Positions 26,577-36,040 of a stretch of DNA of 64,000 nt are shown piece after piece (positions within the stretch are counted from its first letter, which is position 1; every line of letters starts with the position of its first letter). The position numbers were made by a program, and so were the translations under genes. Source of the DNA: Peptoniphilaceae bacterium AM52-5BH. Its GTDB lineage: Bacteria; Bacillota; Clostridia; Tissierellales; Peptoniphilaceae. The notes under the pieces are model-generated. The model ran no database searches. It had not been told where the DNA came from and saw nothing but the letters and a program-made list of their open reading frames with translations. The DNA lies in the NCBI GenBank assembly GCA_027669155.1, contig JAQEDR010000002.1, positions 61,001 through 125,000 of the forward strand, written 5' to 3'.

Positions 26577-26756
26577 ATGGCAGTACCAAAGAGAAGAACA
26601 TCAAAAACAAGAAAAAATAAAAGAAGAGCCTCAGCTTATACTTTGAATAGATCAAACTATGTTGAGTGTCCAAATTGTCATGAGCCAAAACTTCCACACA
26701 GAGTTTGCCCAAACTGTGGAGACTATAAAGGCGAAACAATTCTTGATGTAGAGTAA
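26577..26756 (+). CDS. rpmF: Ribosomal protein L32
   Basis: 59 residues from ATG 26577, after [27 protein letters not shown] is the family start. The zinc ribbon has all four cysteines (CPNCHE ... CPNCGD), so this is the zinc-binding form. The DUF177 gene often found just before rpmF is missing; ackA takes its place. Confidence 0.97.
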   Translation: MAVPKRRTSKTRKNKRRASAYTLNRSNYVECPNCHEPKLPHRVCPNCGDYKGETILDVE

Positions 26757-26783
26757 AGATAGTGTTTTACACTATCTTTTTTA
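26756..26783 (+). terminator. Terminator of rpmF
   Basis: A perfect 10-bp stem AAGATAGTGT / ACACTATCTT with a TTT loop and a T-run directly after the stop codon. Confidence 0.9.
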
Positions 26784-26807
26784 ATATAATATTTTAAAGA
26801 GGGAAAT

Positions 26808-27782
26808 ATGAAGATATTAATTGATACTTACGGAGCCGACAAGGGTGAGAAAGTTCTAGTGGATGGAGCTATAATAGCAAAAGAAAAACGCGACTTTACT
26901 CCGGTATTTATTGGAAATAAAGACAAAATCGAAGAAATAATAGATGGCAGGATAAATGATTATGAGCTTATCCATACAGATGAATTTATCTCAAATGACG
27001 AAGATCCAGCCAGGGCTATTAGAAGAAAGAAAAATGCATCAATAGTATTAGCATTCGAGAAGTCTAAAGAAGAAGGATACGGCGGCGTACTTTCTGCAGG
27101 TTCTACCGGGGCTATTCTTGCAGGAGGACTCTTCATAGCCAAAAGAATTAAGGGAATCGACAGGGCCTGCCTTGCTACGAGCCTTCCAACCCTAGGAGAG
27201 ACTACCCTTCTTATGGATACTGGTGCCAATATGGATTGTAAGAAAGAATTTTTGGAAGAATTCGGATTAATGGGTAAAGTATATCTAGAAAATGTTCTTA
27301 ATATAGAAAATCCAAAGATTGCCCTACTCAATGTTGGAGTTGAGGAACATAAGGGAAATAAACTTGCCAAAGAAACTTATGCTCTATTAAAAGAAGCAAA
27401 TCTCAACTTTGTAGGAAACATCGAAGCAAGAGACCTATTTACTGGCAAGGTCAACGTCATCCTTGCAGATGGGTTTGATGGAAATATTGCTATAAAGACA
27501 GCTGAAGGAATCTTTAGCCTAATGGGCAAGGAGCTTAAAGATGTATTTTACAAATCATTGCCTAATAAGCTTGCAGCAGGAATCCTTAAGAAAGACCTTA
27601 AGGCTATGTTTAATAAGTTTTCTGCTGATGAAGTCGGAGGTGCTCCACTTTTAGGAGTTAAGTCCTACGCCTACAAGGCTCATGGCAATGCCAACGAAAT
27701 TGCAATTTCAAACGCTCTATTGGGGCTTATGGACTATATAGACAAGAACGTTATTGAAAAAATAGAAGGAGAATTGATTTGA
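26808..27782 (+). CDS. plsX: Phosphate acyltransferase PlsX
   Basis: It makes acyl-phosphate from acyl-ACP for phospholipid synthesis. 324 residues, with the family blocks TYGADKGEKVLVDGAI, SAGSTGAILAGG, MDTGANMDCKKEFLEEF and FDGNIAIKTAEG. It overlaps acpP, its acyl-carrier partner, by four bases. Confidence 0.95.
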   Translation: MKILIDTYGADKGEKVLVDGAIIAKEKRDFTPVFIGNKDKIEEIIDGRINDYELIHTDEFISNDEDPARAIRRKKNASIVLAFEKSKEEGYGGVLSAGSTGAILAGGLFIAKRIKGIDRACLATSLPTLGETTLLMDTGANMDCKKEFLEEFGLMGKVYLENVLNIENPKIALLNVGVEEHKGNKLAKETYALLKEANLNFVGNIEARDLFTGKVNVILADGFDGNIAIKTAEGIFSLMGKELKDVFYKSLPNKLAAGILKKDLKAMFNKFSADEVGGAPLLGVKSYAYKAHGNANEIAISNALLGLMDYIDKNVIEKIEGELI

Positions 27783-28003
27783 TTAGAGAAAGACTTAAAG
27801 AATTAGCGATTGAAAATCTCGATCTTGATCCTAGTGAAATTGACTTTGATAGCAAGATTTCAGATTTAGATATCGACTCTATCGACTTAGTTGATTTTAT
27901 TATGTTAATTGAAGATGAGTATTCAGTAGAGTTTTCTGATGAAGAATTAGATGAGATTGAAACACTTGCTGATATTGTCAGCGTGATTGAGAGCAAGAAT
28001 TAA
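27779..28003 (+). CDS. acpP: Acyl carrier protein
   Basis: 74 residues and very acidic. The phosphopantetheine serine lies in DLDIDSIDLVDFIMLIEDEY, with DSID in place of the usual DSLD. It starts with TTG 27779, six bases after AAGGAG, and overlaps the plsX stop. It is followed by rnc with a one-base overlap, as in many bacteria. Confidence 0.93.
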   Translation: MIRERLKELAIENLDLDPSEIDFDSKISDLDIDSIDLVDFIMLIEDEYSVEFSDEELDEIETLADIVSVIESKN

Positions 28004-28722
28004 TGGCTATTTCTAATAATAGACTAAAAAAAATAGAAGAATTTGAAAAAAGTATCGGCTACACCTTCAATGATAAAGATTTGATTGATGTAGCCTTTAC
28101 TCATTCTTCATATACAAATGAGGTCAAAGGAAAGAAAAAAAGCAATGAAAGACTAGAATTTTTGGGAGATTCTATCCTAGATATGATAGTAAGCGAAGTA
28201 CTCTTCAAACACTATTCTATGAAGCCTGAAGGATGGCTAACCAAGACTAGATCAAGGCTAGTTTGCACATCATCATTTGCTAAGGCTTGTGAGAAGTTTG
28301 AAATGTCAACCTACCTTAACTTTGGTAATGGAGAAAGACAAGGTGGAGGCGAGCTTAAAAAACATGTCAAGGCGGATACCTTTGAGGCAGTTTGTGCTGC
28401 AATCTATTTAGATTCCTCCTATGATACTTTGTTTAAGTTTTTGAAGAAAAACTACAAGGAAGAAGCCCTAGAGATTATAAATGATGACTCAATCTTTAAT
28501 GATTATAAGACTAAGCTTCAAGAATATCATAATGCAAAAGACAGGAAAATCCTAAAATATGTTCTTGTCAAAGAAGAAGGCCCAGAGCATGAGAAGACCT
28601 TTACCATGGCTGTAAAGCTAGGAAATAAGGTACTAGCCTATGGAGTTGGCAAGAATAAAAAGCAAGCAGAGCAAAAAGCCGCCCAAGCTGCATATAAAGA
28701 AATAAAGAGAAAAAATGGCTAA
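28003..28722 (+). CDS. rnc: Ribonuclease III
   Basis: It cleaves double-stranded RNA in rRNA and mRNA processing. 239 residues. The endonuclease signature NERLEFLGDSILD is near residue 47 and the second metal-site block ADTFEAVCAAIYLD near 126. A C-terminal double-stranded RNA-binding domain (about 165-236) ends GKNKKQAEQKAAQAAYKEI. Confidence 0.96.
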   Translation: MAISNNRLKKIEEFEKSIGYTFNDKDLIDVAFTHSSYTNEVKGKKKSNERLEFLGDSILDMIVSEVLFKHYSMKPEGWLTKTRSRLVCTSSFAKACEKFEMSTYLNFGNGERQGGGELKKHVKADTFEAVCAAIYLDSSYDTLFKFLKKNYKEEALEIINDDSIFNDYKTKLQEYHNAKDRKILKYVLVKEEGPEHEKTFTMAVKLGNKVLAYGVGKNKKQAEQKAAQAAYKEIKRKNG

Positions 28723-29794
28723 GAAAGAATATATTATTCCTATATTTATACCTTTTTTAGGTTGCCCTCACGATTGCGCCTTTTGCAATCAAGTAAAGAT
28801 TACAAACTTCAAAGACAAGCTAGATGAGGAAAAACTTATAGGAGAAATCGAAAAAAACCTTTCATATTTTCCAGAAAAAAGGGCCGATGAGCTGGCATTT
28901 TTTGGGGGATCTTTTACAGGACTTGATGAAGATGTGATGAAAGCTTATCTTGATGTCGCAAAATCTTACAAAGATAAGGGAATTATTGATAGAATCAGAC
29001 TTTCTACTAGACCTGATTATATAAATAATTCTATTTTAGATATATTAAAAGAAAAAAGTGTTGATGTAATAGAGCTCGGCATCCAGTCCCTCGACCAAAA
29101 AGTATTAGACTGTAATGAGAGGGGTCATAAGATCGAGGATTCCTACAGGGCAAGTGAGCTTATCAAAGAATACGGCTTCAGCCTTGGTCATCAGATTATG
29201 CCAGGACTTTTTATGGATGAATATGAAAAGTCTATAAAGACTGCCATCGATTCAGCTAACATGGGTCCAGATATGGTTAGGATTTATCCAACTCTTGTAA
29301 TAAAAGATACCAAGCTTGAAGCTCTTTATAATCTTGGAGTCTATAAGCCACTTGACCTAGAAAAGGCTGTCGAGCTTTCTGCTGAGCTTTACATGATCTA
29401 CAGGGCAAAGGATATCGACGTAATAAGAATCGGCCTACAGACTACTGAAAACATCAATGAAGGTGTTGATGTAGTTGCAGGTCCTTTCCATCCTGCTATC
29501 AGGCAACTAACGGAATCCTTGGTCTATAGGAAATATCTAGAAGAGCTTATCGAAAGAGAAAATATAGATAGAGACTTTATCATACACACAGATAACAGAA
29601 GTATTTCCATAATTGCCGGCAACAAAAAATCCAACAAGAAATATTTCTACCAAAAATATGAAATAAATCTCTCATTTGAGGCTGATAAGTCTGATTTCAT
29701 TAGCTTAGAAGATAGAAAGATTAAGCTTGACTTAGATGGATTTATCTACTCTTATGTAAAGGAAACTTACGGTGGTGATTTGATATTAGATTAG
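28715..29794 (+). CDS. Radical SAM protein, Elp3-like
   Basis: 359 residues. The iron-sulfur motif CPHDCAFC (residues 17-24) gives the CxxxCxxC cluster site. FFGGSFTGLDE and LGIQSLDQKVLDCNERGH are typical of the Elp3/coproporphyrinogen-oxidase-like group. It has no acetyltransferase domain, so it is not a full Elp3. It is regularly found between rnc and smc in Clostridia; the function is unknown. Confidence 0.85.
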   Translation: MAKKEYIIPIFIPFLGCPHDCAFCNQVKITNFKDKLDEEKLIGEIEKNLSYFPEKRADELAFFGGSFTGLDEDVMKAYLDVAKSYKDKGIIDRIRLSTRPDYINNSILDILKEKSVDVIELGIQSLDQKVLDCNERGHKIEDSYRASELIKEYGFSLGHQIMPGLFMDEYEKSIKTAIDSANMGPDMVRIYPTLVIKDTKLEALYNLGVYKPLDLEKAVELSAELYMIYRAKDIDVIRIGLQTTENINEGVDVVAGPFHPAIRQLTESLVYRKYLEELIERENIDRDFIIHTDNRSISIIAGNKKSNKKYFYQKYEINLSFEADKSDFISLEDRKIKLDLDGFIYSYVKETYGGDLILD

Positions 29795-32700
29795 AAAATG
29801 TAGAGCTTAAGGGCTTTAAGTCCTTCGCTGATAGAACAAAAATTGAATTTGATGAAAAGATTACAGCTGTGGTTGGTCCCAATGGATCGGGCAAAAGCAA
29901 CATCTCTGATGCCATAAGATGGGTTTTAGGAGAGCAATCTGCAAAAAGTCTTAGAGGATCTAAGATGAACGACGTTATCTTTCAAGGAGGAGAAAACTCC
30001 AAGTCTCTTAATCTTGCAGAAGTAAACCTAAATTTCTCAAATGAGGACAAGGCCCTCGATGTAAGTTATGACAAGGTGAAAATTTCAAGACGAATCTACA
30101 GGGACGGGGAAAATGAGTATAGGATCAATGGGAAGAAGGTAAGGCTTAAAGATATAAGGGAACTTTTTCTCGATACCGGAGTCGGTAAGGAAGGTTACTC
30201 AATTATCTCCCAAGGTAGGATTGAGGAAATCATATCATCTTCTGCCAAGGATAGGAGAAATATCTTTGAAGAAGCAAGCGGTATAGCTAAGCATAAGTTT
30301 AGACGAGATGAAGCGAGTAAGAAGCTTGATAGGGTAAGCGATGATCTTGAAGTCATAGAAAGAGACTGGGAATACAAGAAAAAAGAACTAGGACTTCTTA
30401 AAACTTATAAGGAAAATTACGAGGAAAATAAGAGATTAACTGAGAAGCTCGACCAGAAGGCTTATTTTTACCTAAAAGATAAGTCTAAAGCCCTTCTAGA
30501 TGAGAAAAAAGAAGCGAGTGAAAATATCACAAGGCTAGACAAAGAAATCAATATTTCTACGGTAGAGCTTGATAATATTAGAAAAAAACTTGCTCCATTT
30601 ACAAAAGATTATAAAGAAGTAGAAGAAGAAATAAGAAAAACCAAAGAGAGCATAGACAAATACAACAAGTCAATAGAGAAATCTCAAAGTAAAATTCTCT
30701 TAAATCAACAAAAAAAAGATTATAATTCCAAGGATTTAGAAAGACTTAAGTCAAATATTTCATCGAATGAAGAAAAAAGAGATAAAGCACAAAAAGATTT
30801 AGAAAATCAAGAAAAAAATTTAAATGACAATAAAGATAAGCTTAAAGAAATAAGCCAAAGTTTAAAAGAAAACCAAGCCATAGTTAACAAAACACAAAGT
30901 GAATTAGAAGATTTACTTGATAAAAAATCTAAAGAAGATTTAAGATTAAACAAACTATCAAGTGATATTTATAACTACGAGATAGAGGAAAAATCCAAGG
31001 CCATAATTGATCAAAAAAAGGCTAAAGATGCCGAAGAAAGACTTGCTAAAATTAAGGCTCTTGAAAAGGACTTATTTATCCTTAATGAAAATAAAAATAA
31101 ACTTGAAGAAGAAGTTAAAGAAGGCAGAAACAAGCTAAAAGATTTTCAGAAAAAAGAAGAAGACTATAGGAAAAATCTCTTAGATAAAAGAAAAGAGAGC
31201 GATGACTTGTCAAAGGCTAATGCCGAAAATAACATCAATCTTAAGACCATGATTTCAGAATTCAAGCTCCAAAAGGAAAATCTTGAGAAAAATAGGGGAT
31301 ATTTTTATTCGATTCAAGACTTTTTAAATAAAACTAAAGATTACGGTCTAGATAATTTGTATTTGGATTCCCTTGCCAATCTTATTAGAGTTAAGGAGGG
31401 CTATGAGGATGTAATAGATAACCTTATGGGAGCAGGCCTTCAAAACATTGTAACGAGGACTAAATTCGATACAAGAGAGTTGATTAACTTTGTAAATAAA
31501 AACAGAATAGGTAGAATCACCTTCCTTCCTATAGATTCAATTAAATCCTTTAGGAAAGATAGGCCAAAAGAGGATGAGGTGATTGCTATGGCCTATGATT
31601 TAATTGAAGCTCCACCAGAGCTAACAAATATCATAGACCACTTCTTAGGATCAACCGTAGTCGTAAAAGATATTGATAGTGCTGTCAGTCTTTCAAATAA
31701 GATAAAGGGCTTTAGGATAATTACCATGAATCTTGATATCATAAACAACTGGGGTTCCATGGTTGCTGGTAATGATAAAAATAGGAAGAAAAATACCAAT
31801 CTTTTGAACAGAAACAAGAGACTAGAAGAGATTAAGGATAGGATTCTTTCTTTGAGAAATAAAAAGGACTATTTTAATGAGACTTATAGACAGATTAGTT
31901 CTGATATAAATATCCTCGACGATAAGCTTAAAGAAATTGCTAGCCTTATAGAATATGAAAAAAACTCATTAAGAGAAAAAGAAAATAAGCTTTCCTCTAT
32001 CAATATAAAAATCGAAAATGCTATCAACAGAAAAGATGAGCTTTCTGAAGAAAAAGACTATGATCTTGTCCTTACTGGATCCTTAGATATAGAAAGCCTT
32101 AGGAAAGATCGTGACAGACTAAGAGAAGAAATCGAAGAGATAAAAGTTTCGATAGCAGATAAAGAAAATACTTTTAGCCTTAAGGAAAAGGAAAATATCA
32201 AACTTGAAAATACTGCTGATATGATTACTAGAGATATAAATCTCATTTTAAATACAATCACAGAACTTAAGAATTCCCTAAGAGATTTGGATGAATCTTA
32301 CAGGATGGAGAATAAACTTAAGCTTGAAATCGATAATTCTCTAGGAGAAATCGATAGGGACGAGCAAAATCTCAAAAAAGTAATTGACTTTTCTAAGAAA
32401 AAAATAAACGAAGAAGAAGAAAAACTTAAAATTTTATCGGAAGACAAAATTAAGATGGAGGAAGAAAACTCCGCTATGCTTGAAAAAGAAAAGAAAGTCG
32501 ATGAGTGTATTAAAGAATTAAATATAGTGAAGGTAAAAAGTGATTACGCGCTTTCTACTGCGACAGAGAAGTATGATTCTATTATTGATGAGATTAGTCC
32601 ATTTATTAGTCAAAGTCTAGATGAGATGGAAAAGAAATATAAGGACTTAAGCCTCGATAAAGTTAGCAAGAAGTCTTTAGTCGACCTTCAAAGAAAGATA

Positions 32701-33303
32701 AACACTATTGGATTTTTCGATGAAAACTCTCTAGAAGCCTACAAAGAGGCTAAGGAAGAATTTGATTTCTTGGATAAGCAGATGACAGACCTTATAAACT
32801 CCAAGTCAGATATAGAAACCATGATAGCTAGGCTTGAAAAGGACATGAAGGAAGAATTTATCAAAAACTTCAAGATTATAAATGAGAAGTTTGCGAGGAT
32901 TTTTAGGACCCTTTTTATTGGTGGAGATGCTAAGCTTATCTTAGATAGCGACGATAGTTTAAATGCAGGAATAGAGATAGAGGCACGCCCTCCATCTAAG
33001 TCCCTTAAGTCAATTTCACTTTTATCAGGAGGGGAGAAGGCCCTTACGGCTGTGGCCTTATTATTTGCGATATTTGAGACCAATCCTGCCCCTTTTGCAA
33101 TCCTAGATGAGATAGATGCAGCCCTAGATGAGACTAATATCAAAAGATATATAGAATATCTAACAAGTCTATCAGACAAGACCCAGTTTATAATGATAAC
33201 TCATAGGCAGACAACAATGCAGCTTGCGGAGAGAATCCACGGGGTTACCATTGGCGATGATGGCAAGAGTCAGGTATATTCTATAGACTTTGCAAAAAAT
33301 TGA
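29785..33303 (+). CDS. smc: Chromosome segregation ATPase SMC, probable ATT start
   Basis: Condensin subunit. The N-terminal ATPase half has Walker A GPNGSGKSN at residues 31-39. Long coiled coils (about 165-500 and 670-1000) flank a hinge near 510-640. The C-terminal half has signature LSGGEKALTAVALLFAI and Walker B FAILDEIDAALDETN. The frame is open upstream of the first canonical start (GTG 29869) through RLENVELKGFKSFADRT, which is the conserved SMC N-terminus. The only possible initiator there is ATT 29785, seven bases after GGTGGTG and overlapping the previous gene. That gives 1172 residues, the usual SMC length. Confidence 0.93.
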   Translation: MRLENVELKGFKSFADRTKIEFDEKITAVVGPNGSGKSNISDAIRWVLGEQSAKSLRGSKMNDVIFQGGENSKSLNLAEVNLNFSNEDKALDVSYDKVKISRRIYRDGENEYRINGKKVRLKDIRELFLDTGVGKEGYSIISQGRIEEIISSSAKDRRNIFEEASGIAKHKFRRDEASKKLDRVSDDLEVIERDWEYKKKELGLLKTYKENYEENKRLTEKLDQKAYFYLKDKSKALLDEKKEASENITRLDKEINISTVELDNIRKKLAPFTKDYKEVEEEIRKTKESIDKYNKSIEKSQSKILLNQQKKDYNSKDLERLKSNISSNEEKRDKAQKDLENQEKNLNDNKDKLKEISQSLKENQAIVNKTQSELEDLLDKKSKEDLRLNKLSSDIYNYEIEEKSKAIIDQKKAKDAEERLAKIKALEKDLFILNENKNKLEEEVKEGRNKLKDFQKKEEDYRKNLLDKRKESDDLSKANAENNINLKTMISEFKLQKENLEKNRGYFYSIQDFLNKTKDYGLDNLYLDSLANLIRVKEGYEDVIDNLMGAGLQNIVTRTKFDTRELINFVNKNRIGRITFLPIDSIKSFRKDRPKEDEVIAMAYDLIEAPPELTNIIDHFLGSTVVVKDIDSAVSLSNKIKGFRIITMNLDIINNWGSMVAGNDKNRKKNTNLLNRNKRLEEIKDRILSLRNKKDYFNETYRQISSDINILDDKLKEIASLIEYEKNSLREKENKLSSINIKIENAINRKDELSEEKDYDLVLTGSLDIESLRKDRDRLREEIEEIKVSIADKENTFSLKEKENIKLENTADMITRDINLILNTITELKNSLRDLDESYRMENKLKLEIDNSLGEIDRDEQNLKKVIDFSKKKINEEEEKLKILSEDKIKMEEENSAMLEKEKKVDECIKELNIVKVKSDYALSTATEKYDSIIDEISPFISQSLDEMEKKYKDLSLDKVSKKSLVDLQRKINTIGFFDENSLEAYKEAKEEFDFLDKQMTDLINSKSDIETMIARLEKDMKEEFIKNFKIINEKFARIFRTLFIGGDAKLILDSDDSLNAGIEIEARPPSKSLKSISLLSGGEKALTAVALLFAIFETNPAPFAILDEIDAALDETNIKRYIEYLTSLSDKTQFIMITHRQTTMQLAERIHGVTIGDDGKSQVYSIDFAKN

Positions 33304-33347
33304 AAATAAGCTTTACAAAAGTACAATAAATTAGATAAGGAGGAAGT

Positions 33348-33824
33348 ATGGCAATTAGAAATATAAGAAAAGAAGGGGATCCTATTTTAAGGAAAACTTC
33401 CAAAGTTGTCTCTGAAATTACTGATAGAATTAAAGTTTTACTAGACGACATGGCTGATACTATGTATGAAGCTGATGGTGTCGGACTTGCTGCTCCTCAA
33501 GTCGGAATTTTAAAAAGAATAATAGTGGTAGATCCACATGACGATAGTACAGGCCTAGTCAAGCTCGTAAATCCTGAGATTATAGAATCAGACGGAGAAC
33601 AGATCGGTATTGAAGGTTGTCTTTCTATACCTAATTTTAATGCGACTGTCAAAAGGCCAGAACATTTAAAGGTTAAATATTTAGACGAAGAAGGAAATGA
33701 GAAAATCTGGGACGCCCATGGTTTTCCAGCAGAAATCTTATCTCACGAAATAGACCATCTCGATGGAATTTTATTTAGAGATAAGGCGATTGAAGAGGTT
33801 AAATTCGATACAGAAAATGATTAA
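33348..33824 (+). CDS. def: Peptide deformylase
   Basis: It removes the formyl group from new proteins. 158 residues. The three motifs are GLAAPQVG (46-53), EGCLS (89-93, metal cysteine) and HEIDH (133-137). An AAGGAGGAAGT site precedes it. fmt begins inside its last codons, pairing the formylating and deformylating enzymes. Confidence 0.96.
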   Translation: MAIRNIRKEGDPILRKTSKVVSEITDRIKVLLDDMADTMYEADGVGLAAPQVGILKRIIVVDPHDDSTGLVKLVNPEIIESDGEQIGIEGCLSIPNFNATVKRPEHLKVKYLDEEGNEKIWDAHGFPAEILSHEIDHLDGILFRDKAIEEVKFDTEND

Positions 33825-34755
33825 TATATGTTTTATGGGCAATCCAAAGTTTGCAGTGCGAACTTTGGATGTTCTTTATAATGATGAAAATATAGATGTC
33901 AAACTTGTTGTAAGCTCTCCCGATAAGAAGAGAAATAGGAGGAAAGTTACACCAACAGAGATTAAAAAATATGCTCTGGATAATAAGATTGATGTCATAA
34001 CACCAAAGACAGTAAATAGTCCCGAATTTGTAGAAAAGCTCAAGGCTTTGGGAATCGACTACATTGTAGTGGTAGCCTTCGGTCAACTTATAGGAAAAGA
34101 GTTACTTGAAGCCTATGAGGATAGGATAATAAATCTACATCCATCAATCCTACCAGCCTATAGAGGTGCAAGCCCTATGCAGTTTTCCCTATTAAATGGA
34201 GATGATGTAACTGCAGCTACAACTATGCTTATAGAAAAGGGAATGGATTCTGGTGATATACTTATCCAAGAGGAAGTTACGATAGAAGATAGTGATGATT
34301 ACACAAGTCTTGAAGAGAAACTAAGCGAAATAGGGGCAAGGGCAATCAGAGAAACTATCTTAAACTTCGATGAAGTTTATAAAAATAGGCAAAAACAAGA
34401 CGATAGCCAGGCTACTTTCTGTACAAAAATTACAAAAGATATGGGAAGGATCGATTGGAATAATAATTCTTCAGAAATTATTAATAAAATCAGAGCCTTT
34501 GTAGAATATCCAGTAGCTTATTTTTCATATGAAGAAAAAAACGTAAAAGTATATAAGGCAGAAGTTCTTGATTCCTATGAGGCAAATCCAGGTTTTGTAT
34601 ACAAGGCAAATCCTAAAGAAGGAATTGTGATAGGAACAGGTGATGGGGCCATAAAACTTCTTAAGATTCAATTTCCAGGGAAAAAGGCCATGGATACTAA
34701 GTCCTTCCTCATGGGCAATACTTTCGAAGAAAAAATTACTTTAGCCAATGAATGA
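33817..34755 (+). CDS. fmt: Methionyl-tRNA formyltransferase
   Basis: 312 residues from ATG 33817, which overlaps the def stop; the start matches the family N-terminus INICFMGNPKFAV. The folate-site motif NLHPSILPAYRGASP and the GMDSGDIL block are intact. The C-terminal OB domain begins near residue 205. The stop overlaps rsmB. Confidence 0.95.
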   Translation: MINICFMGNPKFAVRTLDVLYNDENIDVKLVVSSPDKKRNRRKVTPTEIKKYALDNKIDVITPKTVNSPEFVEKLKALGIDYIVVVAFGQLIGKELLEAYEDRIINLHPSILPAYRGASPMQFSLLNGDDVTAATTMLIEKGMDSGDILIQEEVTIEDSDDYTSLEEKLSEIGARAIRETILNFDEVYKNRQKQDDSQATFCTKITKDMGRIDWNNNSSEIINKIRAFVEYPVAYFSYEEKNVKVYKAEVLDSYEANPGFVYKANPKEGIVIGTGDGAIKLLKIQFPGKKAMDTKSFLMGNTFEEKITLANE

Positions 34756-36040
34756 TTTAGAACTAATACTTAACTCACTTGTAAGGATAATTTACGAGGA
34801 TAAGAAGAGTAACGAGGAGATAAATTATCTAGAAAAAAGAGTTGATAATCTCCCATATGCTACCAAAGTTATATATGGAGTCCTTGAAAATAAAATCTAT
34901 ATCGATTATATGATAGGAAAATTATCTAAGATAAAGCTTAAGAAGATTCACAGAAACGTCCTCACAATTCTAGAAATCGGTATCTATAATATACATTTTC
35001 TAGAAACTAAGGACTATGCTACTGTGGATAAGCTTGTTGAACTTACAAAGAGAAAGAACAAGAAATCTACTGGTTTTGTAAATGCTATTTTAAGAAATTT
35101 TATTAGAGATGAGAAGGAAATAGCAAAGATTAAGATAAGTGATGATATAAAGTCACTTTCTGTGAGATACTCTATGCCAGAAGACATCACTAGATATATA
35201 TTCGATAACTACGGCATGGATTATACTAAAGATTTCCTCCGCTACAGCAATGATGAGGCGGTACTTTCTATTAGGATTAATAGATTAAAGACTGATAAGG
35301 AAAGTTTAATTAAAAAGCTTCAAGCTAACGAATTTGAAATAGAAGAATCAAATATAAGTGAAAATGCTCTTTTGGTAAAGAATCCTTCAGGCCTTGTAGC
35401 CACTAGTGAGTTTAAGGAGGGGCTTTTTACTATCCAACAAGAAGCTAGCATGAAGACGGTTGAGGTTCTTGATCCCAAAGAGGATTCGATAATCTTAGAC
35501 TTATGTGCAGCTCCAGGTACTAAGACTAGCTACCTTGCTGAATATAGCAGAAATTCTGGTAAAATAATAGCGAATGACATATCTAGGAATAAGTTAAGTC
35601 TTATAAGAGAAAACATCGAAAGATTAGGTCTTAGTAATATTGAGCTTGATTCTTTTGACGCGAGTGTGTACAGATCTGATTTTGAGGAAAAATTCGACTA
35701 TGTCTTGGTTGATGCTCCTTGCTCTGGTCTTGGAGTTATGGCAAGAAAGCCTGAGATTAGATACAATAGAACTATGGCTGATATTAAAGCTTTGGCAGAG
35801 CTTCAAAGAAAAATTTTATCCTCTGCTATCAGATATCTTAAGCCAGGTGGAATTCTAGTCTATTCAACTTGCACTCTTGGTATGATCGAAAATGTCGATA
35901 ATTATAATTTCTTAAAAGCAGATGAAAGATTAACTTCTTTAGAGATAGATGGCAAGAAATACCTAGAGTTTGTAAGTTTTGAGGATAAAACTGACGGATT
36001 TTTTATTAGTAAATTTAAGAAGAAAGATTATGAAAGATAA
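34748..36040 (+). CDS. rsmB: 16S rRNA m5C967 methyltransferase
   Basis: 430 residues. The N-terminal NusB-like domain (1-140) is followed by a Rossmann methyltransferase domain. The SAM site is LDLCAAPGTKTSYLAE, and the two catalytic cysteines lie in VDAPCSGLGVM and YSTCTLG. It overlaps both fmt and rlmN. Confidence 0.94.
   Translation: MNDLELILNSLVRIIYEDKKSNEEINYLEKRVDNLPYATKVIYGVLENKIYIDYMIGKLSKIKLKKIHRNVLTILEIGIYNIHFLETKDYATVDKLVELTKRKNKKSTGFVNAILRNFIRDEKEIAKIKISDDIKSLSVRYSMPEDITRYIFDNYGMDYTKDFLRYSNDEAVLSIRINRLKTDKESLIKKLQANEFEIEESNISENALLVKNPSGLVATSEFKEGLFTIQQEASMKTVEVLDPKEDSIILDLCAAPGTKTSYLAEYSRNSGKIIANDISRNKLSLIRENIERLGLSNIELDSFDASVYRSDFEEKFDYVLVDAPCSGLGVMARKPEIRYNRTMADIKALAELQRKILSSAIRYLKPGGILVYSTCTLGMIENVDNYNFLKADERLTSLEIDGKKYLEFVSFEDKTDGFFISKFKKKDYER

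Noticed and set aside
29869-33303. smc starting at GTG 29869
   Set aside because: It would delete the conserved first 28 residues (ELKGFKSFAD region) that form part of the ATPase fold.
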